A stretch of 63,701 nt of DNA from Propionimicrobium lymphophilum DSM 4903 (lineage in GTDB: Bacteria > Actinomycetota > Actinomycetes > Propionibacteriales > Propionibacteriaceae), in the NCBI RefSeq assembly GCF_000423485.1, contig NZ_AUIB01000010.1, positions 1 through 63,701 on the forward strand, written 5' to 3'. Shown one piece after another: positions 52,909 through 63,150 of this stretch. The notes below the pieces were generated by a model. That model saw only the letters and a list, made by a program, of their open reading frames with translations. It had not been told where the DNA came from and made no database searches. The position numbers and the translations under genes were made by a program. Position 1 is the stretch's first letter. Each line of letters opens with the position of its first letter.

Positions 52909-54375
52909 GTGATTGAAGCTCGTACTCGTGTTGCCCCAAGCCCAACTGGTGATCCGCACGTCGGCACCGCCTACATGGCCCTGTTCGACAAGGCGTGGGC
53001 GGAAAAAACCGGCGGAAAGTTCGTTCTGCGAATCGAAGACACCGATCAGAACCGTCTAGTCGAGGGTTCCGAACAGCAGATCTACGACATGCTGGATTGG
53101 CTCGGTCTGGATCCAGACGAGTCGCCGATTCTCGGCGGGCCATATGAACCCTACAAGCAGTCCGAGCGGCTGGACACGTACAAGCCTTACGTCGAGAAGC
53201 TAATCGAAGACGGCCACGCCTATTACTGCTGGTGCTCCGCAGAGCGGTTGGCTGACATGCGTGCCGAGCAGGCGAAAAGCAAGCAGGAAAACACCGGTTA
53301 TGACCGCATGTGCCTAGGTATGACCCGCGAGGAGCGCGCTAAACTGCCTGGCTTCTCCGAGACTCCCGTCGTGCGAATGCTGATTCCCGACGACGCGCCC
53401 ACCATGTTTGACGACCTGATCCGTGGCCACGTCAAGGCGCCTTTCCCCGACGACCAAGTTATTTTGAAGGCAGACGGCTTTCCGACATACCACATGGCTG
53501 TCGTGGTCGACGACCACTTGATGAATATCTCCACCGTCGTTCGCGGCGAAGAGTGGATCAGCTCGACCCCCAAGCACATGCTGCTATACAAGTGGCTTGG
53601 CTGGGACGTTCCTCAGTTCGCCCACATGCCGCTACTGCGTAACACAGATCACTCCAAGATTTCCAAGCGCAAGAACCCCGCAGCGCGCCTAACCTGGTTC
53701 CGTGAGCAGGGCTATCTGCCTGAGGCGCTGCGCAATTTCCTGCAGCTGTTGGCCTACCCGCCGACAGACGACAACGAGGTGGAGAGATTCGAGTCGTTCG
53801 TCGAAAACTTCGATTGGGCTAAGGTCAACACCGTCGGGCCGGTTTTCGACACCAAGAAACTCGATTGGTTGAACGGCGTCTACATCCGTTCCCTAAGCGA
53901 TGATGAGCTTGCAGACCGAATCATCGAGCACGCTAAGTCGAACGGCAAGTGGGAGTCGATGCACGAGGGTCATGAGGACGTCGTGCGCGCAGCCACCCCG
54001 ATCATCAAGGAGCGTCTGGTAACTCTAGACGAGGCCCTTGAAAAGATCCGTTTCCTCTTCATCACCAACGAAGAGTTGACCTTCGACGAGACAGCCGTCT
54101 CGAAGCTAAAAGAGAACGCCGGTGAGGTTGTCGAATCCGCGATCTCGGTTCTCGACACCATCGACGACTGGACAACCGAGAACATCGAGGCAGCGCTTCG
54201 AGAGGACCTGGTTGGCAAACTTGGCATCAAGCCGCGTTTCGCTTTCAACCCCGTTCGTCTCGGCACTAGCGGCCAGCAGGTTTCTCCGCCGCTGTTCGAG
54301 TCTCTGGATATTCTCGGCAAGGACGAGTCGCTAGCGAGGCTGAAGAAGTTCGCGGCTTTCTTGAGTGAACGCTAG
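52909..54375 (+). CDS. gltX: Glutamate-tRNA ligase
   Basis: This class I aminoacyl-tRNA synthetase (488 aa) charges tRNA-Glu, and tRNA-Gln where GatCAB is used. The HIGH-type motif is PSPTGDPHVGTAYMALF and the KMSKS-type motif is KISKRKNP. The catalytic zinc-like insertion and an all-helical C-terminal anticodon-binding domain follow. It starts at GTG 52909. It ends at a terminator. Confidence 0.96.
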   Translation: MIEARTRVAPSPTGDPHVGTAYMALFDKAWAEKTGGKFVLRIEDTDQNRLVEGSEQQIYDMLDWLGLDPDESPILGGPYEPYKQSERLDTYKPYVEKLIEDGHAYYCWCSAERLADMRAEQAKSKQENTGYDRMCLGMTREERAKLPGFSETPVVRMLIPDDAPTMFDDLIRGHVKAPFPDDQVILKADGFPTYHMAVVVDDHLMNISTVVRGEEWISSTPKHMLLYKWLGWDVPQFAHMPLLRNTDHSKISKRKNPAARLTWFREQGYLPEALRNFLQLLAYPPTDDNEVERFESFVENFDWAKVNTVGPVFDTKKLDWLNGVYIRSLSDDELADRIIEHAKSNGKWESMHEGHEDVVRAATPIIKERLVTLDEALEKIRFLFITNEELTFDETAVSKLKENAGEVVESAISVLDTIDDWTTENIEAALREDLVGKLGIKPRFAFNPVRLGTSGQQVSPPLFESLDILGKDESLARLKKFAAFLSER

Positions 54376-54438
54376 TAATTGCAATAACTTTTTGCCCGGT
54401 TCAGGATCTTTTCCTTACAGATCTGGATTGGTAGTAAC

Positions 54439-54481
54439 TAGCGGGTGCTTGGAACTTACTTTCCGTGCACCCGCTATTTTC
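54439..54481 (+). terminator. Terminator after gltX
   Basis: TAGCGGGTGC pairs with GCACCCGCTA around an 18-nt loop, followed by TTTTC. Confidence 0.8.
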
Positions 54482-54574
54482 AGGGATTTCAAAGCAACAA
54501 AATGTCTAACTGGTGGCAGGTTGAATGAAAACGCGTCGAGTCCCGTAAAATCGCTCTAGTTTCTTAGGAGTCAA

Positions 54575-56059
54575 ATGAGCGCAAAAGGCCAAAACCATAC
54601 CCTGCAACGGGGACTGAAGAATCGTCACCTGCAGCTGATAGCCATCGGTGGCGCGATCGGCACCGGCCTTTTCTTGGGCTCGGGACGAACCATCAGCATC
54701 TCTGGGCCGTCGATCATCCTTGTGTACTGCATTATTGGTTTCTTCCTTTTCTTCGTCATGAGGGCGATGGGTGAGATTCTGCTTTCCAACCTTGCTTACA
54801 AATCCTTCGCCGATTTCGCCACGGACCTGATCGGTCCAGCCGCCGGCTTTTATATGGGCTGGACGTATTGGATGTGCTGGGTGGTCATTGCGATCGCAGA
54901 TACGTGCGCGATCTGCGGATACTTAGAGGTTTGGTTTCCGGACGTGCCAAAGTGGATTCCGGCATTATGCGTAGTCCTGCTGTTGACTGGCCTGAATATG
55001 GTGGCCGTGAAGGTCTTTGGCGAACTTGAGTTTTGGTTCGCGATGATCAAGATTGCGACGATAGTCGCGCTCATCATGGTGGGGCTCTTCCTGGTTCTGA
55101 TCAGCTTTCAGCCCGATACTGTTGGCGCGCCGCCGGCTTCGGTGACGCACATGTGGGATAGGGGAGGATTCTTCCCTAACGGACTGCTCGGTTTCGTGGG
55201 TGGCTTCCAAATCGCCATCTTCTCTTTCCAGGGCATCGAGATGGCTGGCACAGCAGCGGCTGAGACCGCGGACCCCGAACACAACTTACCTCGCGCGATT
55301 AATTCGATTCCAGCCAGGATCCTGATCTTCTACGTTTTGGCGCTAACCGCCATCATGTCGGTTCAGCCTTGGGACCTGATCGATCCCGATAAGAGTCCAT
55401 TTGTTGAGATGTTCGGATTTATCGGAATCGGAATCGCATTTCACGTTGTTAACTTCGTAGTTCTGACGTCTGCCGCAAGCTCCGCCAACTCTGGTGTCTT
55501 CTCAACCTCCAGGATCATGTTCGGGCTGGCTCGCGAAGACAATGCCCCCAGGTACCTCGGCAAACTGAACCGCAGGCACATTCCGCAGAATTCTTTGCTC
55601 CTCACCGCGATCTGCATCGCACCGGCCATCGGAATCGTGATGCTGTCCGATTCGGTGATGGACGCCTTCAACATGGTGGCTGGCGTCTCTTCGATCCTCT
55701 ATCTATCAGTTTGGGGCCTGATCATGGTCTGCTACTTGAGGTATTTGAAGAAATTCCCAGAGCGTCATGCCGAATCGAATTTCAAAATGCCCGCCGGCAG
55801 GTTGATGTCGTTGGCGACGATCGGTTTCTTCGTTGTTGTCCTGGTCTTCTTGGCTCTCGACGCTCATTCGCGCATGGCGATCGCTGCTGCGCCCGTGTGG
55901 ATTGTGGCCATGCTTATCGTCTACCGGATGCTCGCTCCGACCAGGGCCAAGGCCGAACCGATCGATTTCGATGCCTTGCGTCAGCCCGCGTACGAGGCGG
56001 TGCAGCAACACGTTTCAGAGGAAGGTCTGGAAGCAAAACGCAAGGGCAGGAAGCGCTAG
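54575..56059 (+). CDS. cycA: D-serine/D-alanine/glycine transporter (APC family)
   Basis: This 494-aa amino acid permease has 12 transmembrane segments and imports D-Ala, D-Ser and Gly by proton symport. It is highly similar to CycA by eye: NRHLQLIAIGGAIGTGLF, FFVMRAMGEILLSNLAYKSF, GELEFWFAMIKI and VVLTSAASSANSGVFSTSR. AGGAG lies 6 nt before the ATG. Resistance to D-cycloserine depends on this uptake route in other bacteria. Confidence 0.88.
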   Translation: MSAKGQNHTLQRGLKNRHLQLIAIGGAIGTGLFLGSGRTISISGPSIILVYCIIGFFLFFVMRAMGEILLSNLAYKSFADFATDLIGPAAGFYMGWTYWMCWVVIAIADTCAICGYLEVWFPDVPKWIPALCVVLLLTGLNMVAVKVFGELEFWFAMIKIATIVALIMVGLFLVLISFQPDTVGAPPASVTHMWDRGGFFPNGLLGFVGGFQIAIFSFQGIEMAGTAAAETADPEHNLPRAINSIPARILIFYVLALTAIMSVQPWDLIDPDKSPFVEMFGFIGIGIAFHVVNFVVLTSAASSANSGVFSTSRIMFGLAREDNAPRYLGKLNRRHIPQNSLLLTAICIAPAIGIVMLSDSVMDAFNMVAGVSSILYLSVWGLIMVCYLRYLKKFPERHAESNFKMPAGRLMSLATIGFFVVVLVFLALDAHSRMAIAAAPVWIVAMLIVYRMLAPTRAKAEPIDFDALRQPAYEAVQQHVSEEGLEAKRKGRKR

Positions 56060-56101
56060 CTAAAGCAGGCTCGGCAAGTGGTTTTATAGGTGGCTAGCTT
56101 T

Positions 56102-56107
56102 TAGAGT
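56102..56107 (+). promoter_or_regulatory. -10 box of a probable leaderless promoter (FhuF-like gene)
   Basis: TAGAGT ends 6 nt before the ATG at 56114, with no ribosome site. Confidence 0.5.
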
Positions 56108-56113
56108 TGTCGC

Positions 56114-56884
56114 ATGCCTGAAAGTGTTAACGAACTCGACGCAGTGCAGATAGTCGAGCGTACCTTGCCTTATCTCGCTCATCACGATGTGCGATTTGGT
56201 GCGCCTGAGACGGATGATCCTGTTTACCCGGCTGTTGAGCTATGCGATCCAGCGTCGGGTGCTGCACGAAAAATGATCGAAGCGCATTGCGAAATGCGCG
56301 GGCTACCTTTCTGTAAAGAAGGCGCCTCGTTGATTTTTCAGCGTTACTGCCACAGGCTTTGCGGCTTGGCGAGCGCTAGCACGCTACTCACCGGCTCTGT
56401 GCCATTGTTAACCTCTGGCGACGTTTCTATGTCGCTGCGTAACGGCACCCCGAAGACGATGTGGTTGGCTGAAAACAAAACCATCGATAATCCTAACTTT
56501 GACGCTCTGACAGAAATGCTTCTGGACGGCCACCTTCTTGAAATGGCATCTAATTGGAAGCACATAGTCGGGCCTGGCATAAGAAATCTGCATGGAAACA
56601 TTGCGGCGTCATTGGCTTTGGGAGTTAGGAAAGTCGCAGATCAGGTGGGGCTTGAAAAAGCCAAGTTCTTTGGTGAAGAACTTTTGGCTAGCAGAAAAGA
56701 GCTGCGAGGCCTGGGGACGTTCGAGATAATCAGTGCATACGGGAAAACGGGATTGTTCTTCCACCGCAGGTCATGTTGCCACTGGTATGCGGCAAGGAAC
56801 GGAAAATACTGTTCCTGGTGCTCCAAGCGCACCAAGCAAGAACGAGTTGCGGCATTCCAAAACCAGATGAAGCCCAAGGGCTGA
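56114..56884 (+). CDS. FhuF-like (2Fe-2S) siderophore-iron reductase
   Basis: This 256-aa protein ends with RRSCCHWYAARNGKYCSWC, the C-C-x10-C-x2-C cluster-binding arrangement of the FhuF family, which reduces ferric siderophores in the cytoplasm. The N-terminal part is poorly conserved, as usual in the family. No siderophore uptake genes adjoin it. The first 60 residues have no counterpart I recognise. It is separated from rpsJ by a long leader region. Confidence 0.75.
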   Translation: MPESVNELDAVQIVERTLPYLAHHDVRFGAPETDDPVYPAVELCDPASGAARKMIEAHCEMRGLPFCKEGASLIFQRYCHRLCGLASASTLLTGSVPLLTSGDVSMSLRNGTPKTMWLAENKTIDNPNFDALTEMLLDGHLLEMASNWKHIVGPGIRNLHGNIAASLALGVRKVADQVGLEKAKFFGEELLASRKELRGLGTFEIISAYGKTGLFFHRRSCCHWYAARNGKYCSWCSKRTKQERVAAFQNQMKPKG

Positions 56885-57189
56885 GTTAGACAGTGACTAA
56901 AAACCGGTTTCATCCCTTGATTTGAATCTTGGCGGCCATCGTGAGATTATTTACAGGTTGCTCCAGCACCTTGGAGTGTGTCCAACAGCTAGAAAATCAG
57001 TCGAATTCGTTCGCTGATTCGAAAAAGGCAAGCGACACGCCCGACCTCGGGTGTCGGAGTAGCACGGCGTTGACTAGGCTGAATGGTCTTTTCTGAAGCC
57101 GGACATGAAAAGCAGGATATGGCTCAAACAGGGTCAGCAACTGCAAAAAACAGCATCGTGGCGGGTTAGGCTCCATCTCAAAAGCCACC
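56885..57189 (+). promoter_or_regulatory. Proximal part of the rpsJ upstream region
   Basis: No credible gene is present. It contains a possible promoter TTGAAT (56922-56927), 17 bp, GATTAT (56945-56950), a second -35-like TTGACT (57070-57075), and a bulged hairpin CGACA..CCCGA-CC-TCGGGTGTCG (about 57032-57055) without a T tail. Confidence 0.3.
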
Positions 57190-57508
57190 CGGGTAGCCCT
57201 TAAGGCAGCGAGAGCGTGTGTCGTGTCCGCCAGAAACCAATCGAGCCCAGCCGGCTCCGGTTAACTGCACTTGAGGGTTCAGTAGAAACTGAATTCAGTG
57301 GAAACTGAGGGTGGAAGCCCGAAGGCGAAGACTCTGCGGCTAAGGCTCGTAGGTCTGGTGCAGTGGACTGGACGAGCGGCCTCGAATGAGGCGGCAGCGC
57401 CAACACAAGACCGAGGGTCGCGAAAGCGACCAAGTAGCAGACCGAATCGGTTCTGATCGGACGAAAGTTCGAGACTGAATCGATGTGAGCGAAAAAGAGG
57501 AACCTAAC
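57190..57508 (+). ncRNA. Structured 5' leader of the S10 operon
   Basis: The last 320 nt before rpsJ hold several adjacent hairpins: TTCAGT-AGAA-ACTGAA and TTCAGT-GGAA-ACTGAG in tandem (57278-57309), GCTCGT/ACGAGC enclosing a smaller stem (57345-57377), GCCTC-GAAT-GAGGC (57379-57392), and GGTCGC-GAAA-GCGACC (57416-57431). Two loops are exact GNRA tetraloops. In E. coli L4 represses the S10 operon through its leader; this RNA could play an equivalent part, but I do not recognise the family. Confidence 0.5.
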
Positions 57509-57820
57509 GTGGCGGGACAGAAAATCCGCATCAGGCTCAAGGCCTATGACCACGAGGTCATCGATACTTCGGCGCGCAAGATCGTCGACACGGTGACACG
57601 TACCGGCGCAAAGGTTGCCGGCCCGGTGCCGCTGCCTACCGAAAAGAACGTGTGGTGCGTCATTCGTTCGCCCCACAAATACAAGGACAGCCGCGAGCAT
57701 TTCGAAATGCGTACCCACAAGCGGCTCATTGACATTCTCGAACCCACTCCGAAGACGGTTGATTCGCTGATGCGTCTCGACCTTCCGGCTGGTGTCGATA
57801 TTGAGATCAAGCTTCCGTGA
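57509..57820 (+). CDS. rpsJ: 30S ribosomal protein S10
   Basis: S10 (103 aa) belongs to the 30S head and also serves as NusE in antitermination. [18 protein letters not shown] and [12 protein letters not shown] are typical. It starts at GTG 57509, with GAGGA 8 nt upstream; an in-frame GTG 24 nt earlier would add residues foreign to the family. It heads the S10 operon, rplC following after 11 bp. Confidence 0.97.
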   Translation: MAGQKIRIRLKAYDHEVIDTSARKIVDTVTRTGAKVAGPVPLPTEKNVWCVIRSPHKYKDSREHFEMRTHKRLIDILEPTPKTVDSLMRLDLPAGVDIEIKLP

Positions 57821-57831
57821 GGCAGGCAATA

Positions 57832-58488
57832 ATGACCGAACGCAATTTGAAGGGTGTGCTGGGCACTAAGCTCGGTATGACCCAAATGTGGGATCAGGAC
57901 AACCGCGTCATTCCGGTGACTGTCATTCAGGCCGGCCCGTGCGTTGTCACGCAGATCCGTACTCCAGAAACTGACGGCTACTCTGCCGTCCAATTCGGCT
58001 ACGGCGCCGTGAAGGCTAAGGCTCTTACCAAGCCTGCAGCTGGTCACTTCGCCAAGGCCAACGTTACCCCGCGCAAGCACCTCGTTGAGCTGCGCACCTC
58101 CAACGCCAGTGAATACGAGCTTGGCCAGGAGATCACCGCTGACATCTTCGCCGACGGCGAGTTCGTCGACGTTACCGGCGTAACCAAGGGCAAGGGCACC
58201 GCTGGTGTCATGAAACGCCACGGTTTCCGCGGTATCGGCGCAGGCCACGGTGTTCACCGTAAGCACCGCGCACCGGGCTCCATCGGTGGTTGTTCCACCC
58301 CGGGTCGCGTGCTCAAGGGCATGCGCATGGCTGGCCGCATGGGTAACAAGAACAAGACCGTCCAGAACCTGCAGGTTGCTGCTGTTGACGCAGAACGCGG
58401 CCTGATTCTGGTTCGCGGAGCCGTCCCCGGTAACAAGGGTGGCCTCGTCGTTGTACGTAGCGCCGCCAAGAAGGGTGATGCCAAGTGA
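57832..58488 (+). CDS. rplC: 50S ribosomal protein L3
   Basis: L3 (218 aa) reaches the peptidyl-transferase centre. [14 protein letters not shown] and [20 protein letters not shown] are conserved. The start is ATG 57832 with GAGG upstream. The stop overlaps the rplD GTG by four bases. Confidence 0.97.
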   Translation: MTERNLKGVLGTKLGMTQMWDQDNRVIPVTVIQAGPCVVTQIRTPETDGYSAVQFGYGAVKAKALTKPAAGHFAKANVTPRKHLVELRTSNASEYELGQEITADIFADGEFVDVTGVTKGKGTAGVMKRHGFRGIGAGHGVHRKHRAPGSIGGCSTPGRVLKGMRMAGRMGNKNKTVQNLQVAAVDAERGLILVRGAVPGNKGGLVVVRSAAKKGDAK

Positions 58489-59168
58489 GCAAGGTAGACG
58501 TTTTGGGTGCAGACGGCAAAAAGGTTGGTTCCGCCGACCTGCCCGCCGAGATCTTCGACGCCCAGGCAAACATTCCGCTTATGCACCAGGTTGTTGTTGC
58601 CCAGCTAGCAGCTGCTCGTCAGGGCACTCACGACACCAAGACCCGCGGTGAGGTTTCCGGCGGTGGCCGTAAGCCTTGGCGCCAGAAGGGCACCGGTCGT
58701 GCACGTCAGGGTTCGACCCGCGCACCGCAGTGGACCGGTGGTGGCGTCGTCCACGGGCCGACCCCGCGTAGCTACGCACAGCGCATCCCCAAGAAGATGG
58801 TGGCCGCTGCACTGCGTGGTGCACTTTCCGACCGTGCTCGCGACGGCAAGCTGTTCATCATCGACTCGATCGTGACCGACGCCCCTTCCACTAAGAAGGC
58901 AGCCGCTGCTCTCGCCGCTCTTGGCGACTTCAAGCGCATCCTCGTTGTCCTCGACCGCAAGGATGAGGCAGCTTGGCTCAGCGTCCGCAACCTGAACAAC
59001 GTTCACGTCATCGCGTACGACCAGCTGAATGCTTACGACGTTCTGGCAAGCCAGGCAGTCGTCTTCAGCAAGTCCGCGTTCGACTCTTTCGTTGCTGGTC
59101 CGGCCAAGGGCAAGTCGGTTAAGGCTGTTGCCACCGAGACTGAGGCTGAACAGGAGGCCACCAAATGA
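58485..59168 (+). CDS. rplD: 50S ribosomal protein L4
   Basis: L4 (227 aa) lines the exit tunnel and in some bacteria represses its own operon. The tunnel loop [19 protein letters not shown] is conserved. It overlaps rplC and rplW by four bases on each side. The short C-terminal tail is Glu/Thr/Ala-rich. Confidence 0.97.
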   Translation: MSKVDVLGADGKKVGSADLPAEIFDAQANIPLMHQVVVAQLAAARQGTHDTKTRGEVSGGGRKPWRQKGTGRARQGSTRAPQWTGGGVVHGPTPRSYAQRIPKKMVAAALRGALSDRARDGKLFIIDSIVTDAPSTKKAAAALAALGDFKRILVVLDRKDEAAWLSVRNLNNVHVIAYDQLNAYDVLASQAVVFSKSAFDSFVAGPAKGKSVKAVATETEAEQEATK

Positions 59169-59464
59169 GCGAAATTAAGATCGCCGATCCGCGCGACATC
59201 CTGATCGCGCCGGTCGTGTCTGAAAAGAGCTACGGGCTCATCGACGAGAACAAGTACACGTTCATCGTTGATCCCCGCGCCAACAAGACCCAGATCAAGA
59301 TCGCCGTTGAGCAGGTCTTCGGCGTCAAGGTGCTCTCCGTGAACACCATGAACCGTCAAGGCAAGACTCGCCGCACTCGCTTCGGCATTGGCAAGCGCGC
59401 TAACACAAAGCGTGCGATTGTCAGCGTCGCTGAGGGCCAGCGGATCGATATTTTCGGTAACTGA
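59165..59464 (+). CDS. rplW: 50S ribosomal protein L23
   Basis: L23 (99 aa) sits at the tunnel exit, where trigger factor and SRP dock. [17 protein letters not shown] and [15 protein letters not shown] are typical. The ATGA overlap with rplD implies coupling. Confidence 0.96.
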   Translation: MSEIKIADPRDILIAPVVSEKSYGLIDENKYTFIVDPRANKTQIKIAVEQVFGVKVLSVNTMNRQGKTRRTRFGIGKRANTKRAIVSVAEGQRIDIFGN

Positions 59465-59493
59465 TCTCAAGAAGACAAGGACGAAGAAACCTA

Positions 59494-60330
59494 ATGGCTA
59501 TTCGTAAGTACAAGCCGACGACGCCGGGTCGCCGCGGGTCGAGCGTGTCAGACTTCTCTGAGGTCACCCGCTCGGTTCCGGAAAAGAGCCTGGTCAAGTC
59601 GAAGTCGAAGACTGGCGGTCGCAACAACTCCGGCCGCATCACTACCCGTCACATCGGTGGTGGCCACAAGCAGGCCTACCGTCTGGTTGACTTCAAGCGT
59701 TACGACAAGGATGGTGTTCCGGCAAAGGTTGCTCACATCGAGTACGACCCGAACCGCACCGCTCGCATCGCACTTCTGCACTACGCAGACGGCGCTAAGC
59801 GCTACATCATCGCTCCCGAGGGCCTGAAGCAGGGCGTCCAGATCGTTTCTGGCGCCGACGTTGACATCAAGCCTGGCAACAACCTGCCTCTGCGCAACAT
59901 CCCGGTCGGTACTACCGTCCACGCCGTGGAGATGCGCCCGGGCGGCGGCGCCAAGCTTGGCCGTTCCGCTGGCTCGTCGATTCAGCTCGTCGCTCGTGAG
60001 GGCAAGCACGCCACGCTGCGTATGCCTTCCGGTGAGATGCGCATGGTCGACGTTCGCTGCCGCGCAACCGTTGGTTCCGTAGGCAACGCCGAGCAGTCCA
60101 ACATTCACTGGGGCAAGGCCGGCCGTATGCGCTGGAAGGGCGTTCGCCCGTCTGTCCGTGGTGTTGTTATGAACCCGCACGACCACCCGCACGGTGGTGG
60201 TGAGGGCAAGACCTCCGGTGGCCGTCACCCGGTTAGCCCGTGGGGTCAGCTCGAGGGCCGTACCCGCTCGCCTAAGAAGGCCAGCAACAAGATGATCGTT
60301 CGCCGCCGCAAGAGTGGCAAGAAGCGCTGA
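59494..60330 (+). CDS. rplB: 50S ribosomal protein L2
   Basis: L2 (278 aa) is a core 23S rRNA-binding protein needed for peptidyl transfer. [37 protein letters not shown] with the conserved histidine, and the basic C-terminus are present. Confidence 0.97.
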   Translation: MAIRKYKPTTPGRRGSSVSDFSEVTRSVPEKSLVKSKSKTGGRNNSGRITTRHIGGGHKQAYRLVDFKRYDKDGVPAKVAHIEYDPNRTARIALLHYADGAKRYIIAPEGLKQGVQIVSGADVDIKPGNNLPLRNIPVGTTVHAVEMRPGGGAKLGRSAGSSIQLVAREGKHATLRMPSGEMRMVDVRCRATVGSVGNAEQSNIHWGKAGRMRWKGVRPSVRGVVMNPHDHPHGGGEGKTSGGRHPVSPWGQLEGRTRSPKKASNKMIVRRRKSGKKR

Positions 60331-60345
60331 TTGGGAGATTAAGAA

Positions 60346-60627
60346 ATGCCACGCAGCCTTAAAAAAGGACCGTTCGTCGACGACCATCTGCAGAAGAAGG
60401 TCGACGCACAGAACGAAGCCGGCACGCACAACGTCATTAAGACTTGGTCGCGCCGTTCGATGATTACCCCCGACATGCTTGGTCACACTCTGGCTGTGCA
60501 TGACGGACGCAAGCACGTTCCCGTGTTCGTGACCGAAGCAATGATCGGTCACAAGCTCGGTGAGTTCGCTCCCACGCGGACTTTCCGTGGTCACGTTAAG
60601 GACGACAAGAAGAGCCGCAGGCGTTAA
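60346..60627 (+). CDS. rpsS: 30S ribosomal protein S19
   Basis: S19 (93 aa) lies in the 30S head near the A-site finger. [17 protein letters not shown] and [18 protein letters not shown] are diagnostic. rplV follows after about 20 bp. Confidence 0.97.
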   Translation: MPRSLKKGPFVDDHLQKKVDAQNEAGTHNVIKTWSRRSMITPDMLGHTLAVHDGRKHVPVFVTEAMIGHKLGEFAPTRTFRGHVKDDKKSRRR

Positions 60628-60647
60628 GCCCGCAGAAGGAATTGATG

Positions 60648-61364
60648 ATGAGCAAAACTAACGAGCGACCAAGCCGTCGCCTCGCCCTGCTCGGCGATCG
60701 ACCCGGCTCGTACGCTATCGCCCGCCACGTGCGCATGAGCCCGATGAAGGTTCGTCGCGTTGTGAACTTGGTTCGCGGCATGGACGTCACTGACGCCCTC
60801 GCGACCTTGAAGTTCGCTCCGCAGGCGGCCAGTGAGCCGGTCTACAAAGTAGTTGCCTCTGCGGTAGCTAACGCTGAGGCCACCGAGTCGCTTGGCGCCG
60901 AGGACCTCTACATCTCCACTGCTTTCGTGGATGAGGGTGTCACGCTCCGCCGCATTCGCCCCCGTGCGAAGGGTTCGGCTAGCGCCATCCTCAAGCGCGG
61001 CAGCCACATTACTGTGGTTGTCGAGCCGAAGGAAGCCCGCGAGATCGTGCACAAGCCTGCGCCACAGCAGGGTAAGGCTAAGAAGCCGGCCGACGTCGCA
61101 GCAGCTGCCGAGACCAAGGTCGAGGCAAAGGCAAAGGTTGAGGAAAAGCCCGCAGCCAAGAAGCCCGCTGCTAAGAAGCCGGCAGCGAAGAAGACCGCTG
61201 CTAAGGCTGAAAAGCCGGCGGCCAAGAAGCCTGCTGCTAAGAAGCCGGCAGCGAAGAAGACCGCTGCTAAGGCTGAAAAGCCGGCGGCCAAGAAGCCTGC
61301 CGCTAAGAAGCCGGCAGCCAAGAAAGAAACCAAGCCCGCTACTGATAAAGAGAAGGAGGCCTGA
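60648..61364 (+). CDS. rplV: 50S ribosomal protein L22 with Lys/Ala-rich tail
   Basis: L22 (238 aa) has a globular domain (about 1-120, [19 protein letters not shown] and [12 protein letters not shown]) and a beta-hairpin in the exit tunnel. The C-terminal 100 residues are a histone-H1-like tail of AAKKPAAKK units. Tails on L22 are known in other actinobacteria. The ATG at 60648 has AAGGA 7 nt upstream; another ATG lies directly before it. The encoding DNA contains a 66-bp tandem repeat. Confidence 0.95.
   Translation: MSKTNERPSRRLALLGDRPGSYAIARHVRMSPMKVRRVVNLVRGMDVTDALATLKFAPQAASEPVYKVVASAVANAEATESLGAEDLYISTAFVDEGVTLRRIRPRAKGSASAILKRGSHITVVVEPKEAREIVHKPAPQQGKAKKPADVAAAAETKVEAKAKVEEKPAAKKPAAKKPAAKKTAAKAEKPAAKKPAAKKPAAKKTAAKAEKPAAKKPAAKKPAAKKETKPATDKEKEA
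61167..61326 (+). repeat. 66-bp tandem repeat within rplV
   Basis: Units begin at 61167, 61233 and 61299 (about 2.4 copies, each starting GCTGCTAAGAAGCCGGCAG or one base different). The unit is 22 codons, so copy-number change keeps the frame and lengthens or shortens the L22 tail. Confidence 0.85.
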
Positions 61365-61366
61365 GC

Positions 61367-62197
61367 GTGGGTCAGAAGATCAATCCTAACGGCTTCCGTC
61401 TCGGCGTCACCACCGATCACACCGCTCGCTGGTATGCGGATAAGAAGTACTCGGACTTTGTTGCCGAGGACCAGAAGATCCGGGAATGGCTGCAGAGCCA
61501 CCTCGAGCGCGCTGGCGTCAGCTCGATCGAGATTGAGCGTCGCAGCGACGAGCGCGTGACCATTTACCTGTCGACTGCCCGCCCGGGCATCGTCATCGGT
61601 CGTAACGGTACCGAGGCAGAACGCATCCGTGGCGAACTGGAGAAGCTGACTGGAAAACAGATTCAGCTGAACATTCTCGAGGTTCGCAACACTGAGACCG
61701 ACGCGCAGCTCGTTGCTCAGGGCATTGCCGAGCAGCTCGGCGCCCGCGTCGCTTTCCGTCGCGCAATGCGTAAGGCCCAGCAGTCCGCTATGCGCGGAGG
61801 AGCAAAGGGTGTTCGCATCAAGTGCTCCGGTCGTCTGGGTGGCGCTGAAATGAGCCGCTCCGAGGGCTACCGTGAGGGTCGTGTTCCGCTACACACCCTG
61901 CGCGCTGACATTGACTACGGCTTCTACGAAGCTCGTACTCAGTACGGCCGCATTGGTGTGAAGGTCTGGGTTTACAACGGTGACGTCACAGGCACCCGCG
62001 CTGAGCGCGCTGCTCAGAAGGCTGCTCGTGAGCAGGCTCCTGCGCGTGGCCGTGGTGGTCGTGGCGGCAATCGTCGCCCTGGCCGCGGTGGTAACCGCCG
62101 TTCCGACCAGGCCCGCAAGCAGCAGGCCAACGCCGGTAGCGCTACCAAGGCGAGCGCTGAAAGCGCCGCCCCCGAAACTCAGAACGCAGGAGCTTAA
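61367..62197 (+). CDS. rpsC: 30S ribosomal protein S3
   Basis: S3 (276 aa) lies at the mRNA entry site. [13 protein letters not shown], the KH-domain [14 protein letters not shown] and [19 protein letters not shown] are typical. The C-terminal 60 residues are an Arg/Gly-rich then Ala/Ser-rich disordered extension ([10 protein letters not shown]). It starts at GTG 61367, two bases after rplV ends. Confidence 0.97.
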   Translation: MGQKINPNGFRLGVTTDHTARWYADKKYSDFVAEDQKIREWLQSHLERAGVSSIEIERRSDERVTIYLSTARPGIVIGRNGTEAERIRGELEKLTGKQIQLNILEVRNTETDAQLVAQGIAEQLGARVAFRRAMRKAQQSAMRGGAKGVRIKCSGRLGGAEMSRSEGYREGRVPLHTLRADIDYGFYEARTQYGRIGVKVWVYNGDVTGTRAERAAQKAAREQAPARGRGGRGGNRRPGRGGNRRSDQARKQQANAGSATKASAESAAPETQNAGA

Positions 62198-62199
62198 TT

Positions 62200-62619
62200 A
62201 TGTTAATTCCTCGTCGCGTTAAATACCGCAAGCAGCATCGCCCTGGCCGTTCCGGCCTCGCAAAGGGCGGCACGACGCTCGCATTCGGCGATTACGGCAT
62301 TCAGGCTGTTGGTCACGGTTACCTTACTAACCGTCAGATCGAGGCCGCTCGTATCGCTATGACCCGTCACATGAAGCGTGGCGGTAAGGTTTGGATCAAC
62401 GTGTTCCCAGACCGTCCGCTTACCAAGCACCCCGCAGAAGCCCGTATGGGTTCCGGTAAGGGTTCCCCGGAGTTCTGGGTAGCCAACGTAAAGCCGGGTC
62501 GCGTGATGTTTGAACTTTCGGGTGTTTCCGAAGAAGTTGCTCGTGAGGCGTTGCGTCTTGCTATCCACAAACTACCCATGAAGGCGCGTTTCATCGCGCG
62601 TGAGGCAGGTGAAAACTGA
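62200..62619 (+). CDS. rplP: 50S ribosomal protein L16
   Basis: L16 (139 aa) organises the A-site region of 23S r[17 protein letters not shown] and [19 protein letters not shown] are conserved. Its TGA shares bases with the rpmC ATG (TGATG). Confidence 0.97.
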   Translation: MLIPRRVKYRKQHRPGRSGLAKGGTTLAFGDYGIQAVGHGYLTNRQIEAARIAMTRHMKRGGKVWINVFPDRPLTKHPAEARMGSGKGSPEFWVANVKPGRVMFELSGVSEEVAREALRLAIHKLPMKARFIAREAGEN

Positions 62620-62858
62620 TGGCATCCGCTAACAAGGCCGCTGACCTGCGTGGTCTCAGCGCTAAGGAGCTCAACGACCAGGTCGTTGCTCTCAAGGAGG
62701 AGCTGTTCGGCCTTCGTTTCCAGTCGGCCACCGGCCAGCTGGAGAACACCGCGCAGCTTCGTGAGGTCAAGAAGAATATCGCACGCATCTACACGGTGCT
62801 GCGTGAGCGTAGCCTCGGCATTATCGAGGATCCGGACGCACAGGAGGCCGCAGAATGA
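62619..62858 (+). CDS. rpmC: 50S ribosomal protein L29
   Basis: L29 (79 aa) is a small helical protein at the tunnel exit. [28 protein letters not shown] and the downstream [11 protein letters not shown] are typical. It overlaps rpsQ by ATGA. Confidence 0.95.
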   Translation: MASANKAADLRGLSAKELNDQVVALKEELFGLRFQSATGQLENTAQLREVKKNIARIYTVLRERSLGIIEDPDAQEAAE

Positions 62859-63136
62859 GCGAGCAGGTAAACGATAAGGCTGCAGAGCGCGCCGGTCGCA
62901 AGGTTCGTACCGGTATCGTCACTTCGGACAAGATGGATAAGACCATCGTTGTTCGCATTGAGGATCGCGTTAAGCACCGCCTTTACGGCAAGATCATGAA
63001 CATGAGCACCAAGCTTCACGTTCACGACGAAAACAACGAGGCCGGCATTGGCGACCGAGTCCGCATCATGGAGACTCGTCCCACCTCTGCCACCAAGCGT
63101 TGGCGCCTACTCGAAATCGTCGAGAAGGCGAAGTAA
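62855..63136 (+). CDS. rpsQ: 30S ribosomal protein S17
   Basis: S17 (93 aa) is a primary 16S rRNA binder with an OB fold. [20 protein letters not shown] and [21 protein letters not shown] are diagnostic. It is the last gene of this S10 operon, followed by a terminator. Confidence 0.97.
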   Translation: MSEQVNDKAAERAGRKVRTGIVTSDKMDKTIVVRIEDRVKHRLYGKIMNMSTKLHVHDENNEAGIGDRVRIMETRPTSATKRWRLLEIVEKAK

Positions 63137-63150
63137 AAACCTTTTAGAAG

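Noticed and set aside
57190-57508. RNase P RNA or tmRNA in the rpsJ leader.
   Set aside because: The conserved RNase P core (GAGGAAAGTCC-like and ACAGAA) and a tmRNA tag or tRNA-like ends are absent.
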